Shown here: positions 8,032 through 18,075 of the stretch, piece after piece | Layout: the number at the start of each line of letters is the position of its first letter | Numbering within the stretch: position 1 is the first letter of the stretch | NCBI RefSeq assembly: GCF_000948985.2 | Contig: NZ_CP059733.1 | Span: forward strand, 5,952,001-6,016,000 | Source: Thalassomonas viridans | GTDB lineage: Bacteria; Pseudomonadota; Gammaproteobacteria; Enterobacterales; Alteromonadaceae | Length of the DNA: 64,000 bases | Direction of reading: 5' to 3' | Translations under genes and position numbers: made by a program | Notes under the pieces: generated by a model | The model's database searches: none | Seen by the model: only the letters and a program-made list of their open reading frames with translations | What the model was told of the DNA's origin: nothing

Positions 8032-8529
8032 TCACATCAACTCAGCCAGGGTCACCTGTTCAAAGCCGAGCACTTTGCCGCCGTATGCTTCGGCAAAAGC
8101 CAGGGCATCCTGCTGCTTGCCGAAGCTGGCCAGGGTTTTGCCCATAGCCCCGGTTTTACTCGAACCGGCAACAAACCAGGCGCTTTTGGCATCGATAAAG
8201 TAACCGTCATCCGGGGCATCCCAGGGCATTTTACTCATATCATGGACATACATTACGCTGACATTACGCCGGTTTTCCGGATCCAGATAATAGCTGAACA
8301 TATCCCGGGTAGAGCAAAACTTATGCACGGCGTTTTGCTGCTCTTTACGGTATAATTCTCCCTTGGGTCCGGCAAAGTTGGTGATGATCATGCCGCATAA
8401 ATGGCATTCCTCGCCGCTTTCGATCGCCACCGCTTTTTGCACCATTACCTGCTGCTTATCGCCGCCGCAGGAAGTCAGCAGCAACAGAGGTAAGAGCAGG
8501 GATAAACAAGAGCCGAATAGTTTTTTCAT
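8032..8529 (-). CDS. nosL: NosL copper-chaperone lipoprotein
   Basis: NosL is an outer-membrane-type lipoprotein that delivers Cu(I) for assembly of the CuZ cluster of nitrous oxide reductase. The 165 residues show a signal peptide with lipobox (LLLTSC near residue 21), the ECHLCGMII motif near residue 42 that holds the metal-binding Cys/Met set, and the family stretch VMYVHDMSKMPWDAPDDGYFIDA. It overlaps nosY by ATGA and is the last nos gene. No nosX-like ApbE gene follows, which differs from many TAT-type nos clusters. Confidence 0.92.
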   Translation of the reverse strand: MKKLFGSCLSLLLPLLLLTSCGGDKQQVMVQKAVAIESGEECHLCGMIITNFAGPKGELYRKEQQNAVHKFCSTRDMFSYYLDPENRRNVSVMYVHDMSKMPWDAPDDGYFIDAKSAWFVAGSSKTGAMGKTLASFGKQQDALAFAEAYGGKVLGFEQVTLAELM

Positions 8530-9344
8530 AGTTTCTTTTTCCTAAAAATAGCAATTGCCGCAGACAGCGGCAGTATGACCCAAAGCAGCAGCAGGCCGAA
8601 CAAGGCCCCCTGCCCGACACTGGCATTGATGGCAACCGCCAGCACGCCGTTCACATCCGTGCTGTCCAGTCCCGCCAGGTTGACCAGGCGGAAAATATCC
8701 GAAGGATTAAGCATCATCAGCTGAGTTAGCCCCTGCTGGCTTAAACCGTCTTCAACGCCCACCAACAGCGCCAGCATTACCAGATCAAAGGCCAGGGCAA
8801 ACAGGAACCAGACAATTAGCGCCAGTCCGGCGGCTTTGGATTTTTCACTCACCAGCAGGCTCAGGATGTAGGCGATGGCGGTAAAGCACAGGCCAAGCAA
8901 GATGGCACTGGTGATAAAGACCGCAAAGGTCGCCACCAGTTCGCTGCTGCCGAGGTTCAGGTATAACAGCAACGCCGAGGTACCGAAACCGAGAAAGGTC
9001 GCCAGGGCGATAATGCTGCCCTGCCCGAGAAATTTGCCCAGCAGCAGCTGGCTTTTACTCAGCGGATAGGTCAGCAGCAGCAACAGGGTGCCCCCTTCCT
9101 GCTCGCCGACAAAACTGTCGTAGCTCACCAGCAGGGCGATCAGCGGGATCAGAAACACCGCCAGGCTGGATAAGCTGGCAACGGTTGTCGATAACGAGGT
9201 CACCCCTGTGGTGCCGGAAGCGGCGGCGCCGAAATAGGTGAGTCCTACGGATAACAAGGCAAAAATCAGGGTAATGGAGATAAACCAGCGGTTTCTCAGG
9301 CCGTCGTGAAATTCCTTGTTGGCTACGGTAAATATTTGTCTCAT
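8526..9344 (-). CDS. nosY: NosY membrane permease of the NosDFY complex
   Basis: A 272-residue integral membrane protein with six predicted helices, of the ABC-2 permease type. NosY pairs with NosF and periplasmic NosD; the complex works as an ATP-driven mechanical machine in maturation of the copper site of NosZ. The family feature VSYDSFVGEQEGGTLLLLLT, near residue 98, is an elbow-like element before the second helix pair. It overlaps both nosF and nosL by the four bases ATGA, so translation of the three genes is coupled. Confidence 0.92.
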   Translation of the reverse strand: MRQIFTVANKEFHDGLRNRWFISITLIFALLSVGLTYFGAAASGTTGVTSLSTTVASLSSLAVFLIPLIALLVSYDSFVGEQEGGTLLLLLTYPLSKSQLLLGKFLGQGSIIALATFLGFGTSALLLYLNLGSSELVATFAVFITSAILLGLCFTAIAYILSLLVSEKSKAAGLALIVWFLFALAFDLVMLALLVGVEDGLSQQGLTQLMMLNPSDIFRLVNLAGLDSTDVNGVLAVAINASVGQGALFGLLLLWVILPLSAAIAIFRKKKL

Positions 9345-10297
9345 ATGTGTTTCCCTTTACCACCTGACTGATGGCCGCCTGACTGATGGCCGCCGCTTAA
9401 ATAATGCTGGTATACCTGCTCCAGGCTGGCGGTTTCCACCTTAACGTCGGTTAAATGCTCGTATGCCAGCAACTGCCTTAAAATCGCCAGTTTGTCCTGC
9501 TCCGGCACATACAAGGTCTGGTTATTGTCTTCCTCCCCCTGAGCCGATAAATAGGACATCAGTTTGGCATCCTGGCGCACCGCGCCGTTAAGGCCGTCGG
9601 GCTTAATGGCCACCGGCAGGTTGGCATCGCGGCGCAGCTGTTCCAAAGTGCCCATGGCCAGCATTTTCCCGGAAGAGAGGATAATGGCCCGGTCGATATG
9701 CTGCTCGACCCCGGGCAGCACATGGGAGCACAGGATAATGCTGGTGCCCTGGTTTTTCAGCCGATCCACCGTCTGGTAGAATTCGGCGGTGGCGATGGGA
9801 TCCAATCCTACGGTGGGCTCGTCCAACAACAATAACTTAGGCGCGCCGATAAAGGCCTGGGCCAGCCCCAGCCGCTGGCGCATGCCCTTGGAGTAGGTTT
9901 TTACCTGGCGTTTCATGGCATGGGTAATGCCCACCTGTTCAATCAGCGCCAGGGCATCTTTTTTATCCAGCCCCTTGAGGCGGGCGAAATAGGTCAGGAC
10001 TTCCAGCCCGGTGAGATGTTCGTAAAAACTGACATTTTCCGGCAGGTAGCCCACTTTGGCACGGCTGTGCCAGGCGGCCTTGGAGTCAGGGGCCATGCCC
10101 ATCACTTGTACCTGTCCCCGGCTCGGGGAAATCACCCCGAGGATCAGCTTCATCATAGTGGTTTTACCGGCGCCGTTATGGCCGAACAGCCCCAGTACTT
10201 CCCCCTGGCGCAGCTCCATGCTGACATTGTCCAGTGCCGTGAGTTTGGGATAGCACTTGCTGACCCCGGATAAAGAAACCAATGGTGCGTTATTCAT
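9341..10297 (-). CDS. nosF: NosF ABC ATPase of the NosDFY complex
   Basis: A 318-residue ABC ATPase with Walker A GHNGAGKTT near residue 39, signature YSKGMRQRLGLAQAF near residue 135 and Walker B KLLLLDEPTVGLDP, followed by the H-loop LCSHVL. It powers NosY/NosD in CuZ assembly. The C terminus is odd: after the usual family end comes a Gly/His-rich tail (SGGHQSGGHQSGGKGKHI) written by a 15-bp tandem repeat near 9359-9395. Starts 4 nt after the nosD stop. Confidence 0.92.
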   Translation of the reverse strand: MNNAPLVSLSGVSKCYPKLTALDNVSMELRQGEVLGLFGHNGAGKTTMMKLILGVISPSRGQVQVMGMAPDSKAAWHSRAKVGYLPENVSFYEHLTGLEVLTYFARLKGLDKKDALALIEQVGITHAMKRQVKTYSKGMRQRLGLAQAFIGAPKLLLLDEPTVGLDPIATAEFYQTVDRLKNQGTSIILCSHVLPGVEQHIDRAIILSSGKMLAMGTLEQLRRDANLPVAIKPDGLNGAVRQDAKLMSYLSAQGEEDNNQTLYVPEQDKLAILRQLLAYEHLTDVKVETASLEQVYQHYLSGGHQSGGHQSGGKGKHI

Positions 10298-10301
10298 AAA
10301 T

Positions 10302-11645
10302 TTATTTCCTGATGCCGGCCGTTAACTGCGGCGATGCTGTAGCGGAAGAAGTTACCCGGTCGCTGCCGTTATCGGGCACAGGCGGTAACATTAACGGAAA
10401 ACTGTCTTTGATCCCCGGCGGCTTTAATACCGGGAACTGGCGTTGCACCCAGCGCAAAATCAGCACCGCCGGACTGTCCATCAGGATCTTCATTTCCGGA
10501 TACTGCCAGATCAGTTTGTCTATGCCGTCGTTAGGCTCGAAGATGGTATCGCCGATATTGTCGCCGTTCATGTCCCAGCCGAGGTAATTGCTCCAGAAAT
10601 TGCCTTTGCCGTCCAGGCTCCATTCCTGTTTTTTATTGGAGACATATTTCACCTGGGTCGGATTGTCGATAAAGCTGTTGCCGTAAACCTGGGTGTTTTC
10701 CGAACCCGCGGTTAAATGGATGCCGATTTCCGCCGACTCCACCTTATTGCCCGAGATAGTGTTATAAGCCGAGTTGTATACAAACAGCCCCTTGCCGTCC
10801 CGTCCCAGCACCTTATTTTCCGGCTTGGTCCAGACTTTTTCGATAACATTGTTCTGAATAAAGGAAGAGGTAATAAAATTCATTAAAAAGCCGTAATCTT
10901 CGCTGTCGCGGCTGGTATTACCCAGCACCTTGAGATTACGGGAACTCATCAGGGCATAACCCGCCCGGGTACGGTACGCCAGGTTGTTGACCACTTTGTT
11001 GCTGTGGGAATACATGTAATGCACGCCGTAGCGCAAGTCATGCATGGTATTGCCGTCGATCAGGTTCTCCTGGCTGGAGATAATATAAAGGCCGTCGCGG
11101 GTATGGAAAATGGTGTTGCCGCGCACCTCGGCATGCTTGATGGAGGAGAGCTGGATGCCGTTGCCCCTGTCCGCCGAACGTATGGCGATATTACCCTCAA
11201 CGGTATTGTTTAGCACCTTAAGATGCTGGCTTTTTTGCAGCCACATGCCGAAACCGTCGCCCCTGAGCTTGTTGTTGCGGATCACCAGATTATCGGTGGC
11301 CTTATCCGAATATATGCCGGCATTCTGGGCGGTCAGGTCGTCCCCCCAGTTAATAATGGAGAGGTTTTCTATGGTGACGCCGGAGCTTTTGATGGTGATG
11401 GCATTGCCTTGCCCCCCGCCGTCGATCACGGCCCCCGCCGCACCGGACAGGCGGATTGCCCGGGAAATAACGAAATTGCCGGTGTAGGTGCCGGGCGCCA
11501 GCAACAACACATCGCCGTCGACCGTTAAGTCCAGGCGTTGCTGCAAATTGTCTTGAGGAAAGACCTTATGCTCTTTGGCCGTCACGTCCGGTAAAGTCAA
11601 CCAGGACACCAAAAAGAACAACAGGAACATAGTAACTTTATTCAT
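10302..11645 (-). CDS. nosD: NosD periplasmic beta-helix copper maturation protein
   Basis: A 447-residue exported protein: signal peptide at residues 1-23, then a right-handed parallel beta-helix with repeated NNxxxGN turns (VIRNNKLRGDG, VLNNTVEGN, EVRGNTIFHTRDG, LIDGNTMHDLRYG, VVNNLAYRTRAG, TISGNKVESAEIG), as in carbohydrate-binding/CASH-domain proteins. NosD binds NosL and apo-NosZ and works with NosFY to insert copper. A C-terminal stretch (WDMNGDNIGDTIFEPNDGID) closes the helix. The gene is separated from nosZ by 120 nt. Confidence 0.92.
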   Translation of the reverse strand: MNKVTMFLLFFLVSWLTLPDVTAKEHKVFPQDNLQQRLDLTVDGDVLLLAPGTYTGNFVISRAIRLSGAAGAVIDGGGQGNAITIKSSGVTIENLSIINWGDDLTAQNAGIYSDKATDNLVIRNNKLRGDGFGMWLQKSQHLKVLNNTVEGNIAIRSADRGNGIQLSSIKHAEVRGNTIFHTRDGLYIISSQENLIDGNTMHDLRYGVHYMYSHSNKVVNNLAYRTRAGYALMSSRNLKVLGNTSRDSEDYGFLMNFITSSFIQNNVIEKVWTKPENKVLGRDGKGLFVYNSAYNTISGNKVESAEIGIHLTAGSENTQVYGNSFIDNPTQVKYVSNKKQEWSLDGKGNFWSNYLGWDMNGDNIGDTIFEPNDGIDKLIWQYPEMKILMDSPAVLILRWVQRQFPVLKPPGIKDSFPLMLPPVPDNGSDRVTSSATASPQLTAGIRK

Positions 11646-11765
11646 GATTTCACGTTACCGTTTATCTTTATCTTGTTCACATCCATGTTTTAGCTTGCCC
11701 GTCCGCAGATTTCCCCGCGAGCAGGCAAAAGGCAGGACAAAACGGCCCTGCCCGCATCGCCACTA

Positions 11766-13655
11766 TCAGGCTTCTACCAGCATACGGCCGCGCATTTCCA
11801 TGTGCAGCGCATGACAGAACCAGTTACAGTAGTACCACTGCACACCCGGTTTGTCGGCGGTAAAGGTGACGGAGGCGGTTGCCTGAGGCCCGATTTCCAT
11901 CTGTACCCCGTGGTTGGTCATACAGAAACCGTGGGTCACGTCTTCCACCTGATCCAGGTTGGTGACCACAACCGTGACTTCATCCCCGAGCTTGACCTTA
12001 AACTCGTTCATACCGTAAGTCGGTGCGATAGAAGTCATATATACCCGGACCTTGTTGCCGTCGCGGATCACCTTGTTGTCGGTATAAACGTCGACGCCGT
12101 CGCGTTTTGCCATGGCAATGGTTTCGGCAAACATAGGATCGTTACGCGGCCAGAGTTTCAGCGGCTTCATCTTACTGCGGTGCACTATCATACAGTCATG
12201 GGGCTCGGCGTAGGTCGGGCCGTCATGCACCAGTTTCATTTCATCGCCGGAGATATCGATCAGCTGATCATTCTCGGGACGCAGCGGCCCTACTGGCAGG
12301 AACCTGTCTTTGGAGAACTTACAAAGGGAGATCAGCCACTTGCCGTCGGCATCCCGGGTTTCACCGGCAGAGGTATGGTTATGGCCCGGCTGGTAGTGCA
12401 CATCCAGTTTCTGGCGCAGATAGTTCACTTTTTTACCGTTATGGGCGGCAATGGCATCTTCGACGTTCCACTTGGCGATCTGGCTGTCTAGGAACAAGGT
12501 AGTATAGGCATAACCTTTGTTGTCAAACGCGGTATGAAGCGGCCCTAAGCCCAGCTCAGGTTCGGCGACAATGGCATCACGCGGTTTGATCTTGTCGCTG
12601 AACAGGTCGTCCAGCTTGGAGATATCGATCACGGAAACCGTGGGCGACAGCTTACCGTTGGCAACAAAGTACTTGCCGTTCGGAGAAGTGTTCATGCCGT
12701 GAGGCGACTTAGGCACAGGAATGTAACGGGTCAGATCAGAGCCCTTGCGGCCGTCCAGTACCGGTATCTTGTTACCGTTGTAGGTTTTATAGTTGCCGGC
12801 TTTCACCGCCGCTTCACAGCGGGGCAGGTTAAAGACCACCACATGGTCGCGCTCGGAGGCGATCATGTCCGCCAGGTTCATACCCATTTCCGAGTTATAA
12901 CAGGTCGAGGCAAAATACTTACCGTCGTAGTCGGCATCGGTATTATCCAGGTTACCGTCAACCATGACCTGGAAGGCGACTTCCATGGACTCGGCATCGA
13001 TCACGTTAAACAAGGAGCGGTAGCTGCCGACATCTTCCAGAGACGACTTGCCGTCATTGTTCATGGGGATCTCGAACTCGCCGTTACAGATCACATACTT
13101 GGTATAAGGTACTTTCTGTACCCGCAGGCCGTGGATGGCCTGGACATTAGGCACCGTAAGCATCTTATCTGTCTTCATCACGTCACAGCGGATACGGGCG
13201 ACGCGGGTATTGGCTTTGTCGTTGATAAAAACGTATTTACCGTTATAACGGCCGTCGGTCATACTCATATGGGGGTGATGGGAGTCACCGGCATGCAAAT
13301 GAGCGCTGTCGCCTTTGATGCGCTTACTTTCATCCGTCAGACCCCAGCCCGTGGCGCTGTCGGTGTTAAAGACCGGAATACGCATCAGTTCGCGCATCGA
13401 AGGGATCCCCAGAATACGCACTTCGCCGGAATGGCCGCCACTCCAGAAACCGTAATATTCGTCAAGTTCACCGGGATGAATCACCGGACTGTTGGCCGCC
13501 TCGGCCGCCTGAGCTTTCGCCATAGAGGCAAACATGGCCGCCGTCATAGGTGCGGCAACGGCGCCGGCCCCCAATAGCGCGGTTTTACCAAAAAACTTAC
13601 GCCTTTCTTCATTTTCCACCTGGGTTTCATTCACAGGCAATTCTTCTTTGCTCAT
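11766..13655 (-). CDS. nosZ: Nitrous oxide reductase, TAT-exported (clade I type)
   Basis: NosZ reduces N2O to N2 in the periplasm, using a CuZ tetranuclear site and a binuclear CuA site. The 629-residue product begins with a twin-arginine signal ([14 protein letters not shown], residues 18-31), which marks the clade I group. Histidine motifs for CuZ are present (DSHHPHMS near 107, [17 protein letters not shown]). The CuA ligands sit at the C terminus: Cys610, Cys614, His618 and Met621 in [12 protein letters not shown]. The frame extends to 13691, but the ATG at 13655 has GGAG seven bases upstream and gives the normal TAT leader. Second gene of the operon. Confidence 0.96.
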   Translation of the reverse strand: MSKEELPVNETQVENEERRKFFGKTALLGAGAVAAPMTAAMFASMAKAQAAEAANSPVIHPGELDEYYGFWSGGHSGEVRILGIPSMRELMRIPVFNTDSATGWGLTDESKRIKGDSAHLHAGDSHHPHMSMTDGRYNGKYVFINDKANTRVARIRCDVMKTDKMLTVPNVQAIHGLRVQKVPYTKYVICNGEFEIPMNNDGKSSLEDVGSYRSLFNVIDAESMEVAFQVMVDGNLDNTDADYDGKYFASTCYNSEMGMNLADMIASERDHVVVFNLPRCEAAVKAGNYKTYNGNKIPVLDGRKGSDLTRYIPVPKSPHGMNTSPNGKYFVANGKLSPTVSVIDISKLDDLFSDKIKPRDAIVAEPELGLGPLHTAFDNKGYAYTTLFLDSQIAKWNVEDAIAAHNGKKVNYLRQKLDVHYQPGHNHTSAGETRDADGKWLISLCKFSKDRFLPVGPLRPENDQLIDISGDEMKLVHDGPTYAEPHDCMIVHRSKMKPLKLWPRNDPMFAETIAMAKRDGVDVYTDNKVIRDGNKVRVYMTSIAPTYGMNEFKVKLGDEVTVVVTNLDQVEDVTHGFCMTNHGVQMEIGPQATASVTFTADKPGVQWYYCNWFCHALHMEMRGRMLVEA

Positions 13656-13702
13656 CTTATATCTCCAGTGACTTATAGTTTTAAAAATCAAGCTTTTGTT
13701 AC

Positions 13703-15832
13703 TTATCCAGTGACAACAGCCTCTATCTGGTTTTCTTTATATTGACGTTGTTTACGGACCCGCTTTTTCAACGGCGGACATTTTTGCTCGTTAAAGTAGG
13801 TGATCTGGCAATCCAGGCAGTAATGGCACTCGCGCATATTGATGGTGCCGTCGGGATGAATTGCCTGGATTTCACATTCCTTGGCACAGGTTTTACAGGG
13901 CTGGCCGCATTCGGGACGGCGTTTAAGCCAGTTAAACAGGCGTATGCTGTTGCCGGTGGACAGGGCCGCCCCCAGCGGGCATAGGTAGCGGCAGAAAAAC
14001 TTGCGGTTAAATAAGTTCACCAGCAGCAGAAACAGCGCCCAGCAGACAAAAGGCCATTCCCGGTCAAATTTCAGTAAAAACGTGGTTTTAAAAGGCTCGA
14101 TTTCAGCGAACTGCTCCGCCAGCGCCAGAGAGTCCAGCGACAGGCCAAAAAGACCGAGCAGGATCAGGTATTTTAAAGCCCATAATCTTTCATGAATGGC
14201 AAAAGGCGGCTCTATTTGCGGTAGTTTGATATAGCGGGCAAAAACATTCAGCAACTCCTGCAAGGCGCCAAAGGGACATAACCAACCGCAATAAACAGCG
14301 CGCCCCCACATGATGATAGTGACGGCGGCGGCACACCAAAGAATAAAGATTACGGGATCGAGCAGGAACAGATCCCAAGAGAACTTGGTCATAAAGGCCT
14401 GCAAAAAGGTGAAGACGTTGACCACGGAAAGCTGCCCGCCCCAGGCCCAGCCGATAAAGACCACAGTTATCACCAAAAAGCCATGGCGGAAGTTATGCAA
14501 GAAGGTGGGGTGGCGTACCAGAATATCCTGGAAAAACAGGGTCGCCAGCAAGATGGCCATCAGCGCCAGCAAAACCACCACTTCCAGGTTATGCTCCTGC
14601 CATACCTGTTGGGTTAAGGTCAGCTCAGGCTCGGGCTCCACCACAGGCGGGCGGTGCACATATTTATCCAGGGTGCTGTAGCTGCCTTTAAAGCTGGTAA
14701 AAATACTGTCGATGGGGCCGGTCTGGCGGCGCACCAAAAGCTCCAGCTGCCAGTCGACGCCGGGGTTGAATTCTTCGTGCTCGCGGATAATAAAGATGGA
14801 CTTTTCCATGAAATCCGGCGCGCCGTCAATGGCGATATCCGTGATCCTGTGATGGTCGAGGTCGCGAAAGGCAATGGCTTCGTCGTTTTGCAGCAACTGG
14901 ATGCGGTCAAAGATACCGCCGCGCACATAACCCGACCCTTTGAAAGAGTAGCCGTTGCCCATAAGGATCAGGGCGTGCTCTCCCGGATTAAGTTCTTGTT
15001 TTAACCAGGCATATTCCTGATCTCCCAGGATATTGCGGCCGATATTTTCGATATCCAGCTGGGCGAAATAGACCTCGGCGAACATATCCTGCTTTTGCTC
15101 TGGTGTGGCCTGGTCGACAAACTCAGCCTCGGTACCGACAAAGGCCTTGTCCACCGCGGCCCGGTCCAGATGCAGTTTCCTGATGGAACCGTCGCCGGTA
15201 AGCTGCTGCCAGCTGGCCTGCTCATAAACATCCGGCAGCAGGGTAGCCATCGGCTGTTTGATTTCTTCGCTTTCCTCGATAATGCCCAGGGCGCGGGCCA
15301 CTTTGGTCGCCGATTTGGTAATGGCGACATTCATCACCATCACAGTTACCGTGGCACCGGACAAACCATCGATATGCACCATACCGTCTTGCTGGTTGCC
15401 GCCGACTTTCAGGCGCTGGCTGACATTCAGCCCGGTATACTGGTCGGCAAACTCATGTAATTTAGACTCGGGAATACCGGCGAGAATAATAGGCTCATGG
15501 TGTTCCAGTACTTTCGCTCCCAGGTAAATGCCGTTAACATCAAAAGCCACCAGCATGTTCACCGGCTCGCCGGAATAGGCAGGGATCTTGGCAAGGTCGT
15601 TGGTTTCAAAGGCATAACCTAAAATGTCATCCCCTTTGCGAATGGTCCACACGGGCGGTTCGCCGGATTTTTCCCCTATGCTGGTAGCCTCAGGGAAAAG
15701 CTGCTTGATAATAGGCTCAGGGGCTTTCGGCGGGCTGACAAATAATGCCTGCACCGGCAAAGAGAAACTTATTAAAGCCAACATACCCAAAAGTATGCTT
15801 ATCAGCCTGTTCACAAAAGAAAGATTCGACAT
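13703..15832 (-). CDS. nosR: NosR flavo-iron-sulfur membrane regulator/electron donor
   Basis: NosR is needed for nos expression and for whole-cell N2O reduction, passing electrons towards NosZ. The 709 residues show a signal peptide (1-29) and a periplasmic FMN-binding domain with the covalent flavin site SGAT (residues 158-161, Thr161 the likely attachment residue). A membrane section from about 415 to 620 carries the [12 protein letters not shown] and [12 protein letters not shown] polyferredoxin-type motifs. Two C-terminal 4Fe-4S clusters follow ([12 protein letters not shown] and CHYCLDC). It is the first gene of the operon, under an FNR-like site, and nosZ begins 47 nt after its stop. 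Confidence 0.95.
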   Translation of the reverse strand: MSNLSFVNRLISILLGMLALISFSLPVQALFVSPPKAPEPIIKQLFPEATSIGEKSGEPPVWTIRKGDDILGYAFETNDLAKIPAYSGEPVNMLVAFDVNGIYLGAKVLEHHEPIILAGIPESKLHEFADQYTGLNVSQRLKVGGNQQDGMVHIDGLSGATVTVMVMNVAITKSATKVARALGIIEESEEIKQPMATLLPDVYEQASWQQLTGDGSIRKLHLDRAAVDKAFVGTEAEFVDQATPEQKQDMFAEVYFAQLDIENIGRNILGDQEYAWLKQELNPGEHALILMGNGYSFKGSGYVRGGIFDRIQLLQNDEAIAFRDLDHHRITDIAIDGAPDFMEKSIFIIREHEEFNPGVDWQLELLVRRQTGPIDSIFTSFKGSYSTLDKYVHRPPVVEPEPELTLTQQVWQEHNLEVVVLLALMAILLATLFFQDILVRHPTFLHNFRHGFLVITVVFIGWAWGGQLSVVNVFTFLQAFMTKFSWDLFLLDPVIFILWCAAAVTIIMWGRAVYCGWLCPFGALQELLNVFARYIKLPQIEPPFAIHERLWALKYLILLGLFGLSLDSLALAEQFAEIEPFKTTFLLKFDREWPFVCWALFLLLVNLFNRKFFCRYLCPLGAALSTGNSIRLFNWLKRRPECGQPCKTCAKECEIQAIHPDGTINMRECHYCLDCQITYFNEQKCPPLKKRVRKQRQYKENQIEAVVTG

Positions 15833-15937
15833 CAGATTAACAGCACCCTGTTCATCAACATTTTTTGCTTTTATTACACCTGGATATCGGTCAAATAAAG
15901 CGCATAAAAATGAAGCAACTGCGACAATATGCCACAG

Positions 15938-15976
15938 TGTATAGAGTCACCTGACGGCGAATATGATATGGATCAA
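15938..15976 (-). promoter_or_regulatory. FNR/DNR-type site and -10 element upstream of nosR
   Basis: On the minus strand TTGAT-CCAT-ATCAT (15976-15963) matches nine of ten positions of the FNR/DNR consensus TTGAT-N4-ATCAA. A TATACA -10-like hexamer lies at 15943-15938, 19 bases downstream, about three bases short of the ideal class II spacing. The site is about 130 bp before the nosR start and fits induction in low oxygen or NO. Confidence 0.7.
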
Positions 15977-16025
15977 AAAATCAGAATAGCGGGTAGGGAT
16001 AAAACGACTGAGCTTGATCGAGAAC

Positions 16026-16059
16026 AAAAAAAAGCCGGTTCAGGTAAATAAACCGGCTT
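16026..16059 (-). terminator. Rho-independent terminator of the AT-rich cluster
   Basis: Read on the minus strand, AAGCCGGTT (16059-16051) pairs with AACCGGCTT (16040-16032) across a 10-base loop, followed by a run of T (complement of the A-run 16026-16032). It closes the leftward transcript of the 16103-18834 genes. Confidence 0.85.
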
Positions 16060-16102
16060 AGAGCATAATAAATCCAATGCAGATAATTATACCTATTGGA
16101 CT

Positions 16103-16426
16103 TTAAACAGCAGAAGGACTCTTATATTCTTGTCTGTAGATAATCAACCAATAAAACAAAGAGAAATAATAAATAGGTCCCAGGAACATCAAATCAAACC
16201 TAATATTCGCATCTGAATATAGATAAAAATAAATATCATATAAACCGTACAGTAGTGCCGCAATAACACAACTCCAGAGCTTAATCTTGATTTGAGCTTG
16301 TTGTTTGCTGAATTTACTAATTAGAGTAAAAAATAAAATAACTCCCGCTATAGCAAGGGTTACTCCTGGATATTGCCCCAAGTATGCTAACGGCAATAAT
16401 ATTTGATATAAGAAGTTAGTAAACAT
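16103..16426 (-). CDS. Small four-helix membrane protein, unknown
   Basis: A 107-residue protein that is almost wholly hydrophobic, with four likely membrane helices (about 3-17, 22-37, 50-68 and 78-97) and a short charged loop after the second (SKFSKQQAQIKIK). No family is recognised. It starts 18 nt after the stop of the large exported protein and is followed by a terminator, so it is the last gene of the cluster. Its base composition is AT-rich like its two neighbours and unlike nosR. In a toxin-immunity reading it could be a membrane immunity or export partner, but that is only context. Confidence 0.6.
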   Translation of the reverse strand: MFTNFLYQILLPLAYLGQYPGVTLAIAGVILFFTLISKFSKQQAQIKIKLWSCVIAALLYGLYDIYFYLYSDANIRFDLMFLGPIYYFSLFYWLIIYRQEYKSPSAV

Positions 16427-16444
16427 AAAACAACTCTTTCATAA

Positions 16445-17968
16445 CTATGACTGCATAGTCTTTTTATAAAAATGGGCAAAATCTTTATTCTTTAATAATT
16501 CCTCAAGAATGTTTTGATTTATCATAAATGAGTGCCCCTTATTTATAAGAAACTTAATTTTGCTGTAATTATTTTTGTTATAAATTGATTTAATAGCTAA
16601 ATTTTCAATAATATTTAACCCAAACTTTGAGCTTGGTTTCGCAATATTGTCATAGAACATACTAAGCAACTGAATACTATCAGAATAACTAAACAAATAA
16701 TAAGCTAAGTTCTTTCCAAATCTCGTATGTCCTTCAGTTTTCATAGCTATATTCTTAATTGTTTTAACGAAAGACTCTCGTTCAGAAGTAAGTAACACAC
16801 TATTAGATGATATATAGTGTGCTAACTTACTTACCCTAATATTTTTTTCTTCATAATTAACTTTCTTGTCAAAATTATAAATTAAATCATATTCATCACT
16901 TAATAACTGATAAGGGCCAATTAGATTAATCACTGAATCAAGGTTTGAACCATCTTCTAATCTCGATGCCTGATAAAAGTTAAACTTATCTAATAATCTT
17001 TTTTCTTTAATCCTTGAAAAAGCTTCTGAATATAATGGATTATTTAGCTCTTTATCAACATCATATAAGTCCTCCAACTTATCAGCCTTTTGAAACTCCT
17101 TATATTTATCCTCTAACTCTTCTGAAGTTATAGCAAACAAGACACTTTTAGGTGCTAAATTATTAAAATCCTTGATACATGTCTCAATCAAATTAAAAGC
17201 ATCATAACGATACGCAATCTCTATACCTTCATCGTGCTCTTTCATTTTTCTAGCAACTTGTGCTGCAAAGCTCTTCTTGTACTGAGTAACATTGATAAAC
17301 TTGGCCAGTTCCGATAACTCCACAACATCAAAGTCACTTATATCAACAAGATCGTTTGCATAAATATCACTCAGGTTGGGCCCATCAGGATCTAACAATA
17401 AATAATTTAATGCATCAAAATCTCTTTTCAAAATAGTGAAATTAATTAAGTTTAATTTCACTCCACGCTCAGAAAAAACAAGTGCATTCAGATCGATTAA
17501 ATCCTTATATTTAATGAGAAGGTTCGTCCTATCCTGAGAGGAAGAATAAAGCGTAGAGAAGGTAAAATGGCTAATTTTAAATCCTAGATATTTAATCTTA
17601 TCTATAGCAGCTGAACTTGCCCCATTTAATATAGCCACATCCAAAAGATTTAATTTACCCAAAAAGCGATCATATATAATTAAATCAAACTCACCATTTA
17701 TACTTGCTTCAATATATGACTCTATTCCATTTTCATTTATATATTTCGCCATAACCTGCATATGTTCCCGGCTATATATTTGCTCACTATCTTGAGACTT
17801 CTCTTCCAATACTATGTATTGTTTGGGAACTTTTTGTGTATCTCTCGTATATGGATCCATGAAGTCAGTAATGCTATAACCAATACCACTATTGCAGCTA
17901 TCACCTACAGTAGCTTGCGCAACATTGGCAAAAAAAATAGCAAAAATCATGATTTTTTTTAAACTCAT
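16445..17968 (-). CDS. Large exported helical-repeat (ankyrin-like) protein, unknown
   Basis: A 507-residue protein with a signal peptide (MSLKKIMIFAIFFANVAQA, residues 1-19). The rest is helical with degenerate repeats recalling ankyrin units: LNLLDVAILNGASSAAIDKI near 105, LNLINFTILKRDFDALNYLL near 170, ENLAIKSIYNKNNYSKIKFL near 465. The consensus is too weak to be sure of the family. It is very AT-rich (codons ending A/T dominate), in contrast to the neighbouring nos genes, which suggests acquisition from elsewhere. Exported repeat proteins paired with lipases sometimes act as immunity or accessory factors, so the PLA2-like gene upstream makes that worth testing. Confidence 0.65.
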   Translation of the reverse strand: MSLKKIMIFAIFFANVAQATVGDSCNSGIGYSITDFMDPYTRDTQKVPKQYIVLEEKSQDSEQIYSREHMQVMAKYINENGIESYIEASINGEFDLIIYDRFLGKLNLLDVAILNGASSAAIDKIKYLGFKISHFTFSTLYSSSQDRTNLLIKYKDLIDLNALVFSERGVKLNLINFTILKRDFDALNYLLLDPDGPNLSDIYANDLVDISDFDVVELSELAKFINVTQYKKSFAAQVARKMKEHDEGIEIAYRYDAFNLIETCIKDFNNLAPKSVLFAITSEELEDKYKEFQKADKLEDLYDVDKELNNPLYSEAFSRIKEKRLLDKFNFYQASRLEDGSNLDSVINLIGPYQLLSDEYDLIYNFDKKVNYEEKNIRVSKLAHYISSNSVLLTSERESFVKTIKNIAMKTEGHTRFGKNLAYYLFSYSDSIQLLSMFYDNIAKPSSKFGLNIIENLAIKSIYNKNNYSKIKFLINKGHSFMINQNILEELLKNKDFAHFYKKTMQS

Positions 17969-18075
17969 ACTTTTTCCTTAATATTAAAGTAGCTTCCGAG
18001 TTACGTATAAGTTACTTACCTAGCTACTCATACAAAAACGAAAGCTATAACAGCGCTCAAAAATAATCTTATTAA

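Noticed and set aside
11802..13577. Long plus-strand open frames opposite nosZ
   Set aside because: Antisense shadows of nosZ; His- and Val-rich translations without domains.
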